64,000 bases of DNA from Agapetus fuscipes (Eukaryota > Arthropoda > Insecta > Trichoptera > Glossosomatidae), in the NCBI GenBank assembly GCA_951799405.1, contig OX637334.1:8122001-8186000 (forward strand). The letters are read 5' to 3'. This document shows, piece after piece, positions 53,906 to 64,000 of the stretch. The notes under the pieces were generated by a model that worked only from the letters and a program-made list of their open reading frames with translations, was not told the DNA's origin and searched no databases. Position 1 is the first letter of the stretch. The number at the start of each line of letters is the position of its first letter. Position numbers and translations under genes: made by a program.

Positions 53906-54140
53906 GTTTATTGATGTCAAAGAATGGAATGGAGTTATCTAGGATTTTTTTAGAAAATGAGAAAAAATAAACACTAAATACAAGAAAACAAACAAAAGAG
54001 ATCTTAGAAAAAGATATTGATCTTAAAAGAGATCTTGCTTGACAGTTGACACCCCGGATTTTGAAATGAATTAGGACTTGCAACTCAGAAATCGAAAGCT
54101 CCAACTTCAAACTTTAACTATGCAAACTGAGCTATTTCTA

Positions 54141-54285
54141 ATCTAATACAATCTAAGTTGCAAAGATATGTAAAATTAGGGGTTCACATTACATGCATTC
54201 TCAAGAGCGGACACGTACACGTTGACGCTTGCGCATGCCGCATGTGACATAAAAACCAAACCATTTACAGGGCTTATAAGCAATT
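54141..54285 (-). repeat. Family C 3' half, reverse
   Basis: 'aatctaagttgcaaagatat', 'gacgcttgcgcatgccgcat'. Confidence 0.7.
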
Positions 54286-54324
54286 AAACCTTAAACATTT
54301 ATTTGAATTTTTCTTGTATGCTTG

Positions 54325-54470
54325 TATCCAGCCGCTATTTCTCCTAGGGGGGGCCAGTACCTTCACAGACGTGTCTCCACTTTGTTGTCCTTGCACGCTT
54401 CTTTCGTCTCGTCGACATTCATCACTCTCTTCACGCGTGCTCTTCTCTTTTTCTCACTCTGTGTTGAGCA
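54325..54470 (+). repeat. Family Y dispersed repeat
   Basis: 'cagccgctatttctcctagg' and 'gtgtctccactttgttgt' match 51620-51700. Confidence 0.45.
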
Positions 54471-54498
54471 AAGTAATGGAGTTATGAAACAACGGCGA

Positions 54499-54554
54499 AC
54501 CTGTGCGCAGAACGCTATAAAGCTGCACAAGGACAGCGGGTTCTGCGCACAGGT
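54499..54554. repeat. Perfect 15-bp inverted repeat
   Basis: 'acctgtgcgcagaac' and 'gttctgcgcacaggt' flank a 26-bp loop. Confidence 0.85.
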
Positions 54555-54732
54555 AACTTCAGTACCTGTTGAATCCCACGCACGTTCAAGGTTAACACGC
54601 ATTGCAAACTAAACCTGTCTGCAAGAGTCCAGAATAGTCCATTATGGTCTTGCTAGAAAGCCGTGTTGAAAGATAGAAAAAAGGTCTGTGGAAAACTGAT
54701 GAAAATATTAAAATTCGTTTAAATGGTCCATT

Positions 54733-54940
54733 CTATAATTTAAGTTGCAAAGATGTATTGACATTTGAAATGACAGGCTCATAAGAAGACAAGTGTACGT
54801 GTACGCTTACACATGATGCATGTGTGCATACAAAATAAACGAAACCTCACATGAATATAAACTTTGCAACTCCTGCCGCTTCTCCCTAAAACTGGGGTGG
54901 CATTGGCAAAAATGGGTACCAAAGCACCAACCTATCTAAA
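54733..54940 (-). repeat. Family C, reverse (left arm of inverted pair)
   Basis: 'taagttgcaaagatgtattg', 'gtacgcttacacatgatgca', 'gcaactcctgccgcttctcc' and 'accaacctatct'. Confidence 0.78.
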
Positions 54941-54949
54941 AAACCAGAC

Positions 54950-55191
54950 AAAAGGTTGGTACATACGAGGCTGACCTGCTATACAAAGTTGGTTCACTTT
55001 TGCCAATGCCACCTCGGTTTTAGGGAAAGGCGGCAGAATTTGCAAAGAGTAGTGTGTTCATGTGAGGTTTGGTTTATTTTGTATGTACACATTCAGCATT
55101 TGTAAGCGCGAACTTAAATGTGCCTGCTTGTGGGAATGCATTAAATATGGGTCTTAAATGTTATTATATCTTTGCAAATTAGATTATAGAT
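54950..55191 (+). repeat. Family C, plus (right arm of inverted pair)
   Basis: 'aaaaggttggtacatacgag', 'aggcggcagaatttgcaaag', 'catttgtaagcgcgaactta' and 'atctttgcaaattagattat'. Head-to-head with the copy at 54733. Confidence 0.8.
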
Positions 55192-55247
55192 TATTACAGT
55201 TTGGGATGATTATTATTTGTATTTTGAATGTTTTTGGTCGTCGACTA

Positions 55248-55337
55248 AGAAGTATATATAACCTGTGCCACAAGGAATACATTAAATATGAATTTTAAAT
55301 GAACAATCTCTTCAACTTATTTTCAATTCAGATTAAA
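55248..55337 (+). repeat. Family C 3' scrap, weak
   Basis: 'ggaatacattaaatatgaat' and 'tcagattaaag' recall the 3' end of family C. Confidence 0.35.
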
Positions 55338-55504
55338 GATTTTATTTCGTAGACTGTTTGATTTCTTGGTCTTCATCATCGATCAATATAAAATACATAG
55401 ATGGTTTACATCTGTTTTTTCCCATCGTAGCAAGTGTACCATAAAATGGGAAGATAAGTAAACAATGAAAGAATGAGACATAAGCTGATATTAATTCCAT
55501 AGGT

Positions 55505-55650
55505 ACGTCAAAAAGAGACATACACATGACGGTTTCCTGGAAACTGATTATAGCAAGACCTCGTTTGTATGAAACGTGAGTACACATTTTTGGTACGCAA
55601 ATCGGCTCAGATGCTCCATTTATATATTTTATGCTGACCGATGCTTGTTC
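55505..55650 (+). repeat. Family S copy
   Basis: 'tttcctggaaactgattata', 'gacctcgtttgtatg' and 'aatcggctcagatgctccat' match 16249-16380. Confidence 0.65.
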
Positions 55651-56019
55651 CCATACGACTATTTATCATAAATTTTGTAATGTGATTTTTTATTAAAAAT
55701 AATGAACATGTGTACATTATTCCTGAAAATCTTAAATAAATTCGTATCGATTATTTACACGGAAAAAATCTCCTCGTTTCTTATTCCACATGCCAAAAAA
55801 TTAATAAAACAAAAGCAGGGCTACCAACTCAAAAACAAGCGGGACAAGGAATTCAGAAATGCCTGGTGCAGACTGGTTGATCTTTTTAGTAGCTAGTGGA
55901 GAGTGGAACCTGCAGGTATATTTACACAATATATTTTAAGCTATCGACGGATTAAAGTTTAACAACAAATGTAAATGTAAAGGTAAAAGAGATGAAAGAG
56001 GATGTGGAATTAAAGGAAC

Positions 56020-56240
56020 AATATAATGTGATGAGATGGTTTGAACATATGTAAAGAGTGGATGATGAAATACTGACCAAGTAATGGAAGTAATGGAAAA
56101 AATGTGAAGAGAAAAAGAGGTAAGGCAGACCGAAAAAGGTATAACTTGTTCAGATGGGAGAACTTGTGAAAGAATGGTAAATACAGAGTGAACGTAAATG
56201 CAGGAAATGCATGAAATGCAAAAAAAGGTGAGGGCTATGA
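56020..56240 (+). pseudogene. Retroelement C-terminal relic
   Basis: A decayed 'LRWFGHV.RMDD' end: one frame gives MRWFEHM then, past a stop, RVDDEILTK and a lysine/arginine-rich KKRGKADRKRY stretch. Confidence 0.45.
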
Positions 56241-56604
56241 TTGAATTGAAATAGGTATTTAAATAACTATGCAGAAACCCTAGCTAAATGGCGCCAGTGT
56301 TATGATTACACAATATTCTATTATTAATTTAAGGAATTGCTTTATAATTTTTCAGGTGGAAATAATAATATTTAATGACCCCCACATCAATGTAAGGGGT
56401 TGGTGTGAGGCTGACTCCCTCACCCGTGCAAATAAATAGGTAATACTCACAACTAACACTTTCGAGAACAACGAATTGGAAGTTGAACCATTTGTACAAT
56501 GAGGGCGGCAAGGGAAGTGACAAACAAAATTGTGCCATTAAACGGCCGGTTGCAAATTCAAAAGTCAAAGTTCCAAATTTAAAAGTTTCAAGTCCATCGC
56601 CCAT

Positions 56605-56856
56605 CTAATCTAATCTAAGCTGCAAAGAAATATATCATTTAAGATTTATATTAAATGCATTCCCACAAGCAGACATGACGTGTAATTTCGCGCTAACACA
56701 TGCCGCATGTGGACCTACAATATAAAAACCCAATCTCAAATGAACATAAGCCCTGCAACTCTTGCCGTCCTTCCCTGAAACAGGGGTGACATTGGCAAAG
56801 TGAACAATTTTTACAGCATGGGTGGTCAGCCGCATACCAACCTATGAGTTAAGGAA
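56605..56856 (-). mobile_element. Family C, reverse, full length
   Basis: Very well preserved: 'taatctaatctaagctgcaa', 'cacatgccgcatgtggacct', 'gcaactcttgccgtccttcc', 'aggggtgacattggcaaagt', 'gtcagccgcataccaaccta'. Confidence 0.9.
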
Positions 56857-57931
56857 ATCGATGATATAAAATTACATGCTGCTACGGTATTTAGAATAAA
56901 AACTGCTGCCTTACTTGCTTTAAGGGTGATTGAGAGGTCAGCGCGCCCAACTTTGATGACCGAAATAACCCATATTTTGAATGATAAGGTAGTATTTTTT
57001 CTCCAGTTTAAATTAACACATAAAATTAGGTATTTTTTTCCATAAAAAACCGATTCAAAATAATTTTATCTACGGAGATACCTTAAATGGAGATTTCCAC
57101 TGTTCTTATGAATAAATCCTAACTTTTTTTTATTTCAAAACATTCATTTTGATTAGTTTTATTTTATCTACTTGTTAGTTGTTTTTTTTTACTTTTCATT
57201 GATTTTTTATGACTATTTAAACAGTACCCAAATTTTGCATACGATATTGTAGCTAAATTCGTCTTTTAATGGTTTATTTTCCTTTTAGGATTTGAAGTGA
57301 TATTTTTTATGTTTTCAATGCATTGCTTGTTTTATTTTTTCTCCTCTAATTTATAATTTATAATGGAAAAATAAAGATTTTCATACTAAAAATGGTCCAG
57401 TCTTTGGCGCCACGGAATCCTGCGGCGGTCTCGCGAACTGAGCTTAAAATTTTAAATCATCTTCGTTTTTGACCAAAAAATTAGGCGACCGAAATTTAGT
57501 GTAACGGAGTTCAAGCGTTTACGTTAAAACTGAACCAAACAGGCACAAAAATGCATGAAAACCAAAACGTCAGCTCGAGATGCTGTTTAAGATTCGATAC
57601 ATTTTTCGCATGCGGTCTATTTCCTATAGTTACGAGAATTTAATACTTCGGGTATATCGTACTCGGATATCTTCGTATATTGACGGAAATGCACGAGAGA
57701 GAAATGTTGTGTATGTATAATTGTATATACATAAACGCTGTAGTATGGTACGTATATATACAGATATGCCACTAGGTTTGCAAAGCTTCACTATCTGTTG
57801 GAAGAAATTGTACGGAGAGCTGCACATGACTTTATAGAAATAGTTAATTTGAATTCCAAAGCGAAATTCATTTATCTGGAAGGAATTCTGCTGGCCAGCC
57901 TGTTTTGTTGAAATGATATGATTTTTTGAAC
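56857..57931. other. Long stretch without recognised genes
   Basis: AT-rich with a GC-richer patch at 57405-57600. Weak similarity of 57505-57640 to 17715-17830. No gene motif. Confidence 0.45.
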
Positions 57932-58035
57932 CCAGCGTAGAGCAATTTGATTTTTTTTTGTGCTCCACCGGGAATCGAAGTCACAACCATCAGAGTATAG
58001 GTCATAAGCGTTAACCACTAGACTGTAGATCGGCC
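57932..58035 (-). repeat. Family B head and start of body, reverse
   Basis: 'tgaacccagcgtagagcaat', 'tgctccaccgggaatcgaag' and 'gcgttaaccactagactgta'. tRNA-only type. Confidence 0.7.
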
Positions 58036-58155
58036 ATTGTATGCTCATAGGCATTCAGGCCGTTATTTTAGTCTAGTGATTGACGCTACGGACGAGATTT
58101 CAACTGGTGCAAGACAACTCAGTTCCGTCGAAATCTAACATAAATGTCATGAGTA

Positions 58156-58486
58156 CGTGGCTAAGCTACACATAAAGCATAACTTCTAGCCGCGTTATCC
58201 TCGAAGGGCTACGCATGTGGCGAAGGAACCTATTTATATTTTTAGAATGATTTATAGGTTAGGGGGCCGGCCTCACGCCAACCACTTCAGTTGAAAGGAA
58301 GGTTTACCAGCTCCCGGGACTGGTACTAATTTATTGTGAAGGCTGAGTACACCTCGACGGTATTTTATTTTGGGTTAGAAATAAACACCGAACCGGGAAT
58401 CATTTCTGACACCCTCGGTGGGATTCGAACCCGAGCTCTCATCATGCAATGCAAGCACTTTATACACCAACTGAGCTATCGACTTG
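58156..58486 (-). mobile_element. Family A SINE, reverse, full length
   Basis: 'ggctaagctacacataaagc', 'gggggccggcctcacgccaa', 'ggtattttattttgggttag', 'ccctcggtgggattcgaacc' and 'ccaactgagctatcgac'. Confidence 0.9.
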
Positions 58487-58578
58487 ATACAATACGAGTA
58501 CTTTATAACAGTACTTTCAGAGTGTTTTGAATCGGACATGTAAAACAAAAAGTCACACTATATTAGCATATTCAGTAA

Positions 58579-58835
58579 GTAGCTCCTTGACTCATAGGTT
58601 GGTATGAGGCTGACCACCCGTGCTGTAAAAATCGGTTCCCTTTTGCCAATGCCACACCTTTTCAGGGAACGGCGGCAGGAGTTGCAAGGTTTATGTTCAT
58701 GTGAGGTTTTGCTTATTTGTATGCACACATGCAGAATGTGTAGGCGCGAACCTACATGTGCCTGTCTGTGGGCATGCATTTAATATGAGCCTTAAATGTT
58801 AACATATCTTTGCAGCTTAGATTATAGGTTATAGA
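58579..58835 (+). mobile_element. Family C, full length
   Basis: 'gctccttgactcataggttg', 'tatgaggctgaccacccgtg', 'ggcggcaggagttgcaaggt', 'catgcagaatgtgtaggcgc' and 'atctttgcagcttagattat'. Confidence 0.88.
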
Positions 58836-59081
58836 TAGTTACAATACATCAATGCAATACATCGATTGAGCTAAAACCGCGCATCCGCGACGTGCAATTT
58901 ATGCAGCATTCATTGATGGCAGCATTTCAAGTCAAAACCTTCTAGTGACAACATCTCGTAAGTATCGACAGATCTGCAGTATCTACAATACAAAACAAAA
59001 GTAAGTATATTTATCTCATTTCTGATGACTTATGTTGTTATTTTGGCTATTTAGCTATTTTGTTAATTAATAATAATATAT

Positions 59082-59428
59082 AATATTGGGATGATTTAAT
59101 TGGTGAGCGCTGTTTTTGTGTGTATCACACATTGGTATCACACCTCAAGAGCCCTCTGCGAGCTTGGTCGTCGCTGTAGAAAGCGCCAATTCTCAAGCAA
59201 GACCCAGTTGTTGTAAGGTTGGATGGACCTTTCAGTGACCGAAGAGCACATTTGGAAATATAAATGGTATATGTTTTGTGCTCCGCCGGGATTCGAATCC
59301 ACAACCTTCCATTTACGAGTCCGAAGTGTTGCCACTGGACTACGGACCGGTCCAAGATGCCAACGACACGCGGTGTACCTGAGCGGTAACCCATCTAAGT
59401 ACTATCCGCGCCCAATGTTGCTTAATTG
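59082..59428 (-). mobile_element. Composite 5S-tRNA SINE, 5' part of 5S truncated
   Basis: Minus strand: 5S-derived 59428-59352 (starts at 'ttaagcaacattgggcgcgg', so the first ~45 nt of 5S are missing), tRNA-like module ('ggtccgtagtccagtggcaa', B box 'ggattcgaatcccggcgg'), family B body, and the true 3' end ('accaattaaatcatcccaat'). The 5S/tRNA junction is base-for-base that of the 9345 copy. Confidence 0.88.
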
Positions 59429-59928
59429 ATTTATTAAAACGGTAGAAGTAGATTTGTTATTCCGAAAATGTCTATGTTTTTATTTATTTATAGTTTATTA
59501 GATTTATTATATTATATGAACTTCAAACCAGTGGGGTAAGTATATGCTTAGAATATATTCCATCATTTAGTTTAATTATTGGAAGAAAAGTATTCATTTT
59601 GCTGTATAAACAATGTGTATAAAGCTACGCATCCACGGTATATTATTATACTATACAGGCATAATATAATACTTAGATGCGTTGCTCTCGTCGTACCCGA
59701 GTAAAGTCCAGTAGCACACACACTTATAGGCTACATACCTACTCAACACATACTCACGCCCTCACAAGTATTCGTAACATTCCCTGTAAAGTAATCTGAA
59801 ACCTTTTTTCATTTTTTAAATAAATAACATTTTGGATATGAAGACGAAAATGAAAGTAAACGAGTACATACTTAATCTTCAATCAGAAAGGTCATATAAA
59901 AAAGTAGGTATTAAAGTTCATTCTGATA
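59429..59928. other. No feature recognised
   Basis: Nothing identified. Confidence 0.4.
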
Positions 59929-60204
59929 CAGCGGTTTCCAAACTGAAGGGGGGGAGGGGGGGCGCCTCTCATGGGAGGCGCAAGGTATGGCTAGGGGGGG
60001 CGCCAAAAATATTAGTATGAAATTTAAAAATAAAACGCGAAAAGGGAGGCGCGAATTTTTTTTTGAGGGAGCTAACTTCAAAAGACGTGACTACTCCATC
60101 CCCGTCGACAGGAATTTTATGGACAAGATGAAGGAGATGAAGGGAGTCACGAAAAAAAGAGCTGTTTTGGGGAGGCATGGTAGCATAAAGTTTGGAAACC
60201 ATTG
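59929..60204. mobile_element. Non-autonomous hAT-like element, 276 bp, with flanking duplication
   Basis: Ends 'cagcggtttccaaact' and 'agtttggaaaccattg' are the CAGnGGTTnCCAAACT type of hAT elements. The 8-bp flanks are ttctgata and ttctaata (7 of 8 match). The interior is G-rich with ggggggg runs and 'aaaagggaggcgcgaat'. Open frames across it are not genes. Confidence 0.9.
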
Positions 60205-60320
60205 TTCTAATATGCAAACTTTTGATTCTTATCTAATATAATGCAAACCAAAATCTCTTAACTCAATGTATTGAGGACTGAAGTATGTAGGTATACAATT
60301 AAATGAAACCTATACAATCA

Positions 60321-60524
60321 CCTTGGACCGGTCCGTAGTCCGTAGTGGCAACACTTCGGACTCGTAAATGGAAGGTTGTGGATTCGGATCCCGGCGGAGC
60401 ACAAAAAATATACCATTTATATTTCGAATGTGCTCTTCGCTGAGTTGAAAAATTCATACACCTTTACCAAAGACCGGTCACTGAAAGGTCCACCCAACCT
60501 TACAACAACTGGGTCTGGCTTGAG
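60321..60524 (+). mobile_element. Family B (5S subset) 5' part, fused to family C
   Basis: Starts 'ccttggaccggtccgtagtc', preserving the last bases of the 5S/tRNA junction, with 'gtagtggcaacacttcggac' and B box 'ggattcggatcccggcgg'. The body ends at 'gggtctggcttgagaa' and passes straight into reversed family C. Confidence 0.82.
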
Positions 60525-60645
60525 AAAACATAAGCCCTGCAACTTTTGCTAACTTTCCCTGACACAGGGGTGACATTGGTAGATTCAACCATTTCTTACA
60601 GTATGGGTGGTCAGCCTTATACTAACTTATAATTCAAGATAGAAA
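60525..60645 (-). repeat. Family C 5' half, reverse
   Basis: 'aacataagccctgcaacttt', 'cacaggggtgacattggtag' and 'cagtatgggtggtcagcctt'. Confidence 0.78.
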
Positions 60646-61857
60646 ATGAGACCTAAATATAATGAAAATATTTTTTATGGCCAAATTTGTTTTAATACAC
60701 TGGTTCTCTACCACTGAGACCTACACTTCAATAATTTATAAAAAATGGTGAGGAACAGCGGAACGCACTGGTGGTAAATTAAAATATTATGTGCTCTGCA
60801 CACAAATCCGTGTTTGTATTCAAGGTGCAATAAATTGTTATAGTTTGTTTACAACACTATAATTATGTGTGCTGAATCTTTTATCTGAATATACAGTAAA
60901 CACAACCATGGCGTTGTACAATAATTATATAAAAAGTAAAACGCTCTCAAGGAGCGTTGTGTTACTTTCTATACATTTTTGTGAAAAATGAAATGTGTAA
61001 CAAATAATAAATTAATTTATTTCGAAATAAAGTAAATACTTTTATTTAAAAAATGTACAACTTATTGCTTTTAATGAAAGTCAGGATTTTTTTGATATAT
61101 TATAAAAAAGAAACACAAAATGGCTAAGAAAAGTTTCTAAGCCCTACCGGTGAATTCTAAAAGCGTTTACCTAACCATAGCGTTTATCCAAAAGTTTATA
61201 AAAACTAAATCGCTGGGGAGTAACGCCATCTAATCATGGTGAGTCAAAGTTATTTGACATAAAATTACGATTTTAGTTTCATAAAACAATTAAAGAGGTT
61301 CTTTAGTCCCGATATTAATAATCTTCTTAAGCTCTCGTATAACCTTAATAATAGACCGGATTCTATTTCTGCTGGATATTGTTTGCGATTATGTATGCAT
61401 ACGCAAACATGCATAGTGCATACACTCACTTACTAACGCACTCGCACTGGACCAGCCTGAACGCGAGGAAAAAGATGTCGCCATACGAATAAACGAAGTC
61501 AGAAAGGGAAAGATATACAGTAAGAAGTGCCATCTTGCGGGGAATTATTTAAATTTGGAATACGTTACAAAAGTCGGTAGGTATATATTATTGCAATGGC
61601 GGGAAACGGCTTGCAATCTGACAGCCATTCATTACATGCGGAACAAACGTCAAGCTCGCTGGGAACAAAAAAGAAATGAGAAAAAAACAATTCAACATTT
61701 TTTTGTTCTGCTTTTGTTCATGTGTGTTTATAGGGATATGTGATTTTTATCGTGTGCCTACATAATGTATTGCCATGTTAATGCCTTTAAATGTTGTTGA
61801 AGTAATTTTTTTATTAATGTTTGTACCTACTAGTTGTAAATAATATAATGAGATCTG
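60646..61857. other. Long stretch without recognised genes
   Basis: Mostly AT-rich; a GC-richer patch at 61430-61680 has only short frames without motifs. Confidence 0.4.
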
Positions 61858-62128
61858 TAATTTAAGTTGCTAACATGTGTGGACATTTAAGGAATTTGTG
61901 TACATTCATAATCACGTAAGTTCGCGCTTACACATGCTGCATGTATAATTACAAAATACAATCAATCAAATATTGGCACAGACGAAGTTAAAACCCAAAT
62001 CTGAAATAAACATAAGCTCTGCAAAGCTTAATTGTCGCCTTACCCTCAAACAGGGGTGACATTGGCAAAGTAAAGCACATTTTACAGTTTGAGCGGTCAG
62101 CCTCATATCAACCTATAAGTCAAATAAA
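61858..62128 (-). repeat. Family C, reverse, with internal insertion
   Basis: 'ttaagttgctaacatgtgtg', 'gttcgcgcttacacatgctg', 'aggggtgacattggcaaagt' and 'atcaacctataagtca'. About 25-30 extra bases lie near 61970. Confidence 0.75.
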
Positions 62129-62186
62129 ACTGTAAAACTTATTTGAATCAACGGCTTTTTATTTTATTATATTAATTAATTTTTAT

Positions 62187-62343
62187 TTTCCTTGACTAAA
62201 AGGTTGGTTAGAGGCTGACTCCATTCTTTAAAAACTGGTTTTAGGGAAGAAGGCCGGGAGTTGCAAGAGGTACGGGAGGGTGGGTGTGCATTAAATACAA
62301 GCCTTCAATGACAGTAGGTATATATTTGCAACTTAGATTAGGT
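62187..62343 (+). repeat. Family C with internal deletions
   Basis: 'ttccttgactaaaaggttgg', 'gttttagggaagaaggccgg', 'gtgcattaaatacaagcctt' and 'tatttgcaacttagatta'. Confidence 0.7.
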
Positions 62344-62356
62344 ACAGATGGATGCG

Positions 62357-62405
62357 GAGCTTCACCAGTTGAACACCCATCGAGCTTCACCAGTTGAACA
62401 CCCAT
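62357..62405. repeat. 25-bp tandem duplication
   Basis: 'gagcttcaccagttgaacac' + 'ccat' occurs twice in tandem with no differences. Confidence 0.9.
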
Positions 62406-62406
62406 T

Positions 62407-63237
62407 TATTTTAGTAAGAATAATTCTAACTGTTTATAATCAATCATTTATACATAGGTACTTACACTATTTATCTCAACTTCTAGAATCTAGAAAGTGT
62501 TTTTAAAGCTCAAATCCAGTTTCAATGCAAGATAAGAGTTTCTTTTTGTTGTCGCAATGCTCACGTTGCTCTGAATCAGATAAAATAGTTACAATTCCTA
62601 TGTTGTATCGAGAAATGTCTCTCTGTAAACCGTGAGCAGTTTATCCGCCGCCATCTTGTGACTTTGATAAATTATCACTTCAAACAGACAGAAAAACTAC
62701 TATAAACTATAACCATAAAATTGTACGTGTTAACTTAACCCTAGTAGTCAACCGAAAAATGTATGTTTATAAAAACGATCACCATCGACGCTGTTTATTT
62801 TTCAAACATTTTATTGATAAACGTAAAATTTTCTAAGTTTGAGTTAAGGCTTCGTTAAACAGAAACAGTGTTATTCATTAGATTTTTTAAACCAGATTTC
62901 TTTAGAGATCTGGTTTAATTTCTCGATTTAATCTCAATTTACAAAAAAGGTGATTCATAAAAACTTTATAATTCAGTTTAACACTAAACGTGTTTCAAAA
63001 CATGATCACATTTGTAAACCACCTACGAGTAGGTTTATTTCGTTCTAAACTAGATCGACATACGCAAAATGGCGATCTTCCTCATTCCCCAGCTGATCGT
63101 AATGTACGAGATAACTTTCAGAATAAAAGATTTATGAATCAAATAAGAGTTTCAGCAATTACAGTAACTTTAAAACATTAGAATTTTACACTATAACAAC
63201 AAATCTACGGCATGCAGCAACGAAACAAATATAAAAA
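62407..63237. other. No feature recognised
   Basis: A short palindrome ('aaaccagat' and 'atctggttt') at 62889-62916. The frame at 62990-63181 lacks motifs. Confidence 0.4.
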
Positions 63238-63322
63238 CTGTGACAAGAAAAAAAGTGACAGATGCCGCGTCGTGTTATTTTTCAAGTCACCAATTTTGTA
63301 AAACTGTCACTTTTCTTGTAAA
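63238..63322. repeat. Short foldback element
   Basis: 'tgacaagaaaaaaagtgaca' pairs with 'actgtcacttttcttgta'. Confidence 0.55.
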
Positions 63323-63787
63323 TGAAGTATCAAGGCCCATCTTTGAGATTTTCTTCGTGATGCCTACAGCCAAAACCTGAAGCCACAATGAAGTCATGCT
63401 TTGAAAAATACTTGTTTCCATTTTTAGTTCATTCAAAGCTGCAATCGACATGAGTTTGACAGCTGGAATGTTTGGAAACGTTCGGGAGGGGGCGTTTACC
63501 CGAATGCATCCGAGCGTCTCCGAAAGTTGTCAAAAACCTCAAAAAAATTCATAGACACCAAAATACCTAGATAAATGTCGAGCATTTCGTATTTTTTCAT
63601 ACAGAAAAAGCTACCGGAAGTCTGTTTAAGCAGGATTCGGTAAACCAAAAAAAAAAATGCACGTATTTCGCTAATGAATCACCTTTTTATTTATTTTGGT
63701 TTAGCGGGCTGGTACAGATTTAAATTGGTTTCTCAAAATCTCGCACTAAACAGGAATGGGTGGAATCTAATGAATAACACTGAAAGC
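63323..63787. other. No feature recognised
   Basis: Nothing identified; the frame at 63674-63985 overlaps family M sequence and is not a gene. Confidence 0.4.
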
Positions 63788-63865
63788 GTTTTTAAATTGC
63801 GTCAAGGCGTTCAAGCGTCCCGATTTAAAGCGCTGCGTTGTGTTGTTCTAAAAATGCATATATCT
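63788..63865 (+). repeat. Family M interior copy
   Basis: 'gcgtcaaggcgttcaagcgt' and 'aaagcgctgcgttg' match the interior of the 41323 element. Confidence 0.55.
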
Positions 63866-63942
63866 GTCAAACAGAACAAATGCGCTACCATGACGCCACG
63901 ATCCTTCGCTGAGTCCGGTGTCGCGTATATTGTTATAAAATT

Positions 63943-63969
63943 TTCTTTGACGTTGGAAACGTCAAAGAA
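63943..63969. repeat. 12-bp-arm palindrome
   Basis: 'ttctttgacgtt' and 'aacgtcaaagaa' separated by three bases. Confidence 0.8.
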
Positions 63970-64000
63970 CGGCTGGAAAATTTAATTGAATGTGTTGGAA

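Noticed and set aside
54322..54612. 96-codon protein gene
   Set aside because: Overlaps a dispersed repeat (Y) and an inverted repeat, and has an opposed frame of similar length.
56388..56442. Family A fragment
   Set aside because: 'gtaaggggttggtgtgaggc' is only loosely similar to family A or C and too short to decide.
59832..60241. Opposed small genes
   Set aside because: The frames lie mostly within a non-coding hAT-like element.

Overview
The window looks like AT-rich nuclear DNA of an animal, most likely an insect. The reasons are the non-LTR retrotransposon remnants, tRNA- and 5S-derived SINEs, hAT- and PIF/Harbinger-type pieces, many short inverted-repeat elements, and the many taggta/tacctac words often seen in moth-like and related insect genomes. 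I could not fix the order from sequence alone. No host protein-coding gene, functional tRNA gene, operon or prokaryotic signal could be supported. The longest open frames are retrotransposon reverse transcriptase. All family names here (A, B, C, D, M, N, R, S, U, H, V, Y) are working labels for this window; relationships come from reading by eye, not from a search.

Three dispersed short families dominate. Family A (about 330 bp) is a SINE with a clear tRNA-like head, an AAAATAAAATACCGGC-type body and a ttgcg-rich 3' end. Family B (about 290 bp) is a SINE with a different tRNA-like head and an ATT-rich tail; a subset carries a 5S rRNA-derived module in front of the tRNA-like module. Family C (about 240 bp, some 27 copies or pieces) has no recognisable RNA-gene head, a palindromic core (CACATGCGGCATGTG) and a GATTA-repeat tail. 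Together they cover roughly a quarter of the window and are often nested or in inverted pairs.

Layout. 0-10 kb: a C copy, a perfect 17 x 61-bp tandem array, a large foldback, a GC-rich palindromic element, a 5'-truncated retrotransposon with open reverse transcriptase, and the first 5S/tRNA SINE. 10-17 kb: A/B nests, a frameshifted second retrotransposon, a 169-bp inverted-repeat element. 17-30 kb: mostly old sequence with A/B fragments, a palindromic minisatellite-like repeat, a PIF/Harbinger transposase fragment. 30-46 kb: nested B in C, foldbacks, an RTE-like relic, a 36-bp minisatellite, a perfect four-unit heat-shock-like palindrome. 46-58 kb: a second copy of the accordion repeat, a hAT-like element, more inverted-repeat elements and SINEs. 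58-64 kb: two further 5S/tRNA SINE copies and a hAT-like element with 8-bp flanking duplications.

How the parts relate. The non-LTR elements are the probable source of reverse transcriptase for the SINEs; family B and the 11.6-13.8 kb element both end in ATT repeats. The most notable observation is the composite 5S-tRNA SINE, seen with the same 5S/tRNA junction in two copies and a remnant of that junction in a third.
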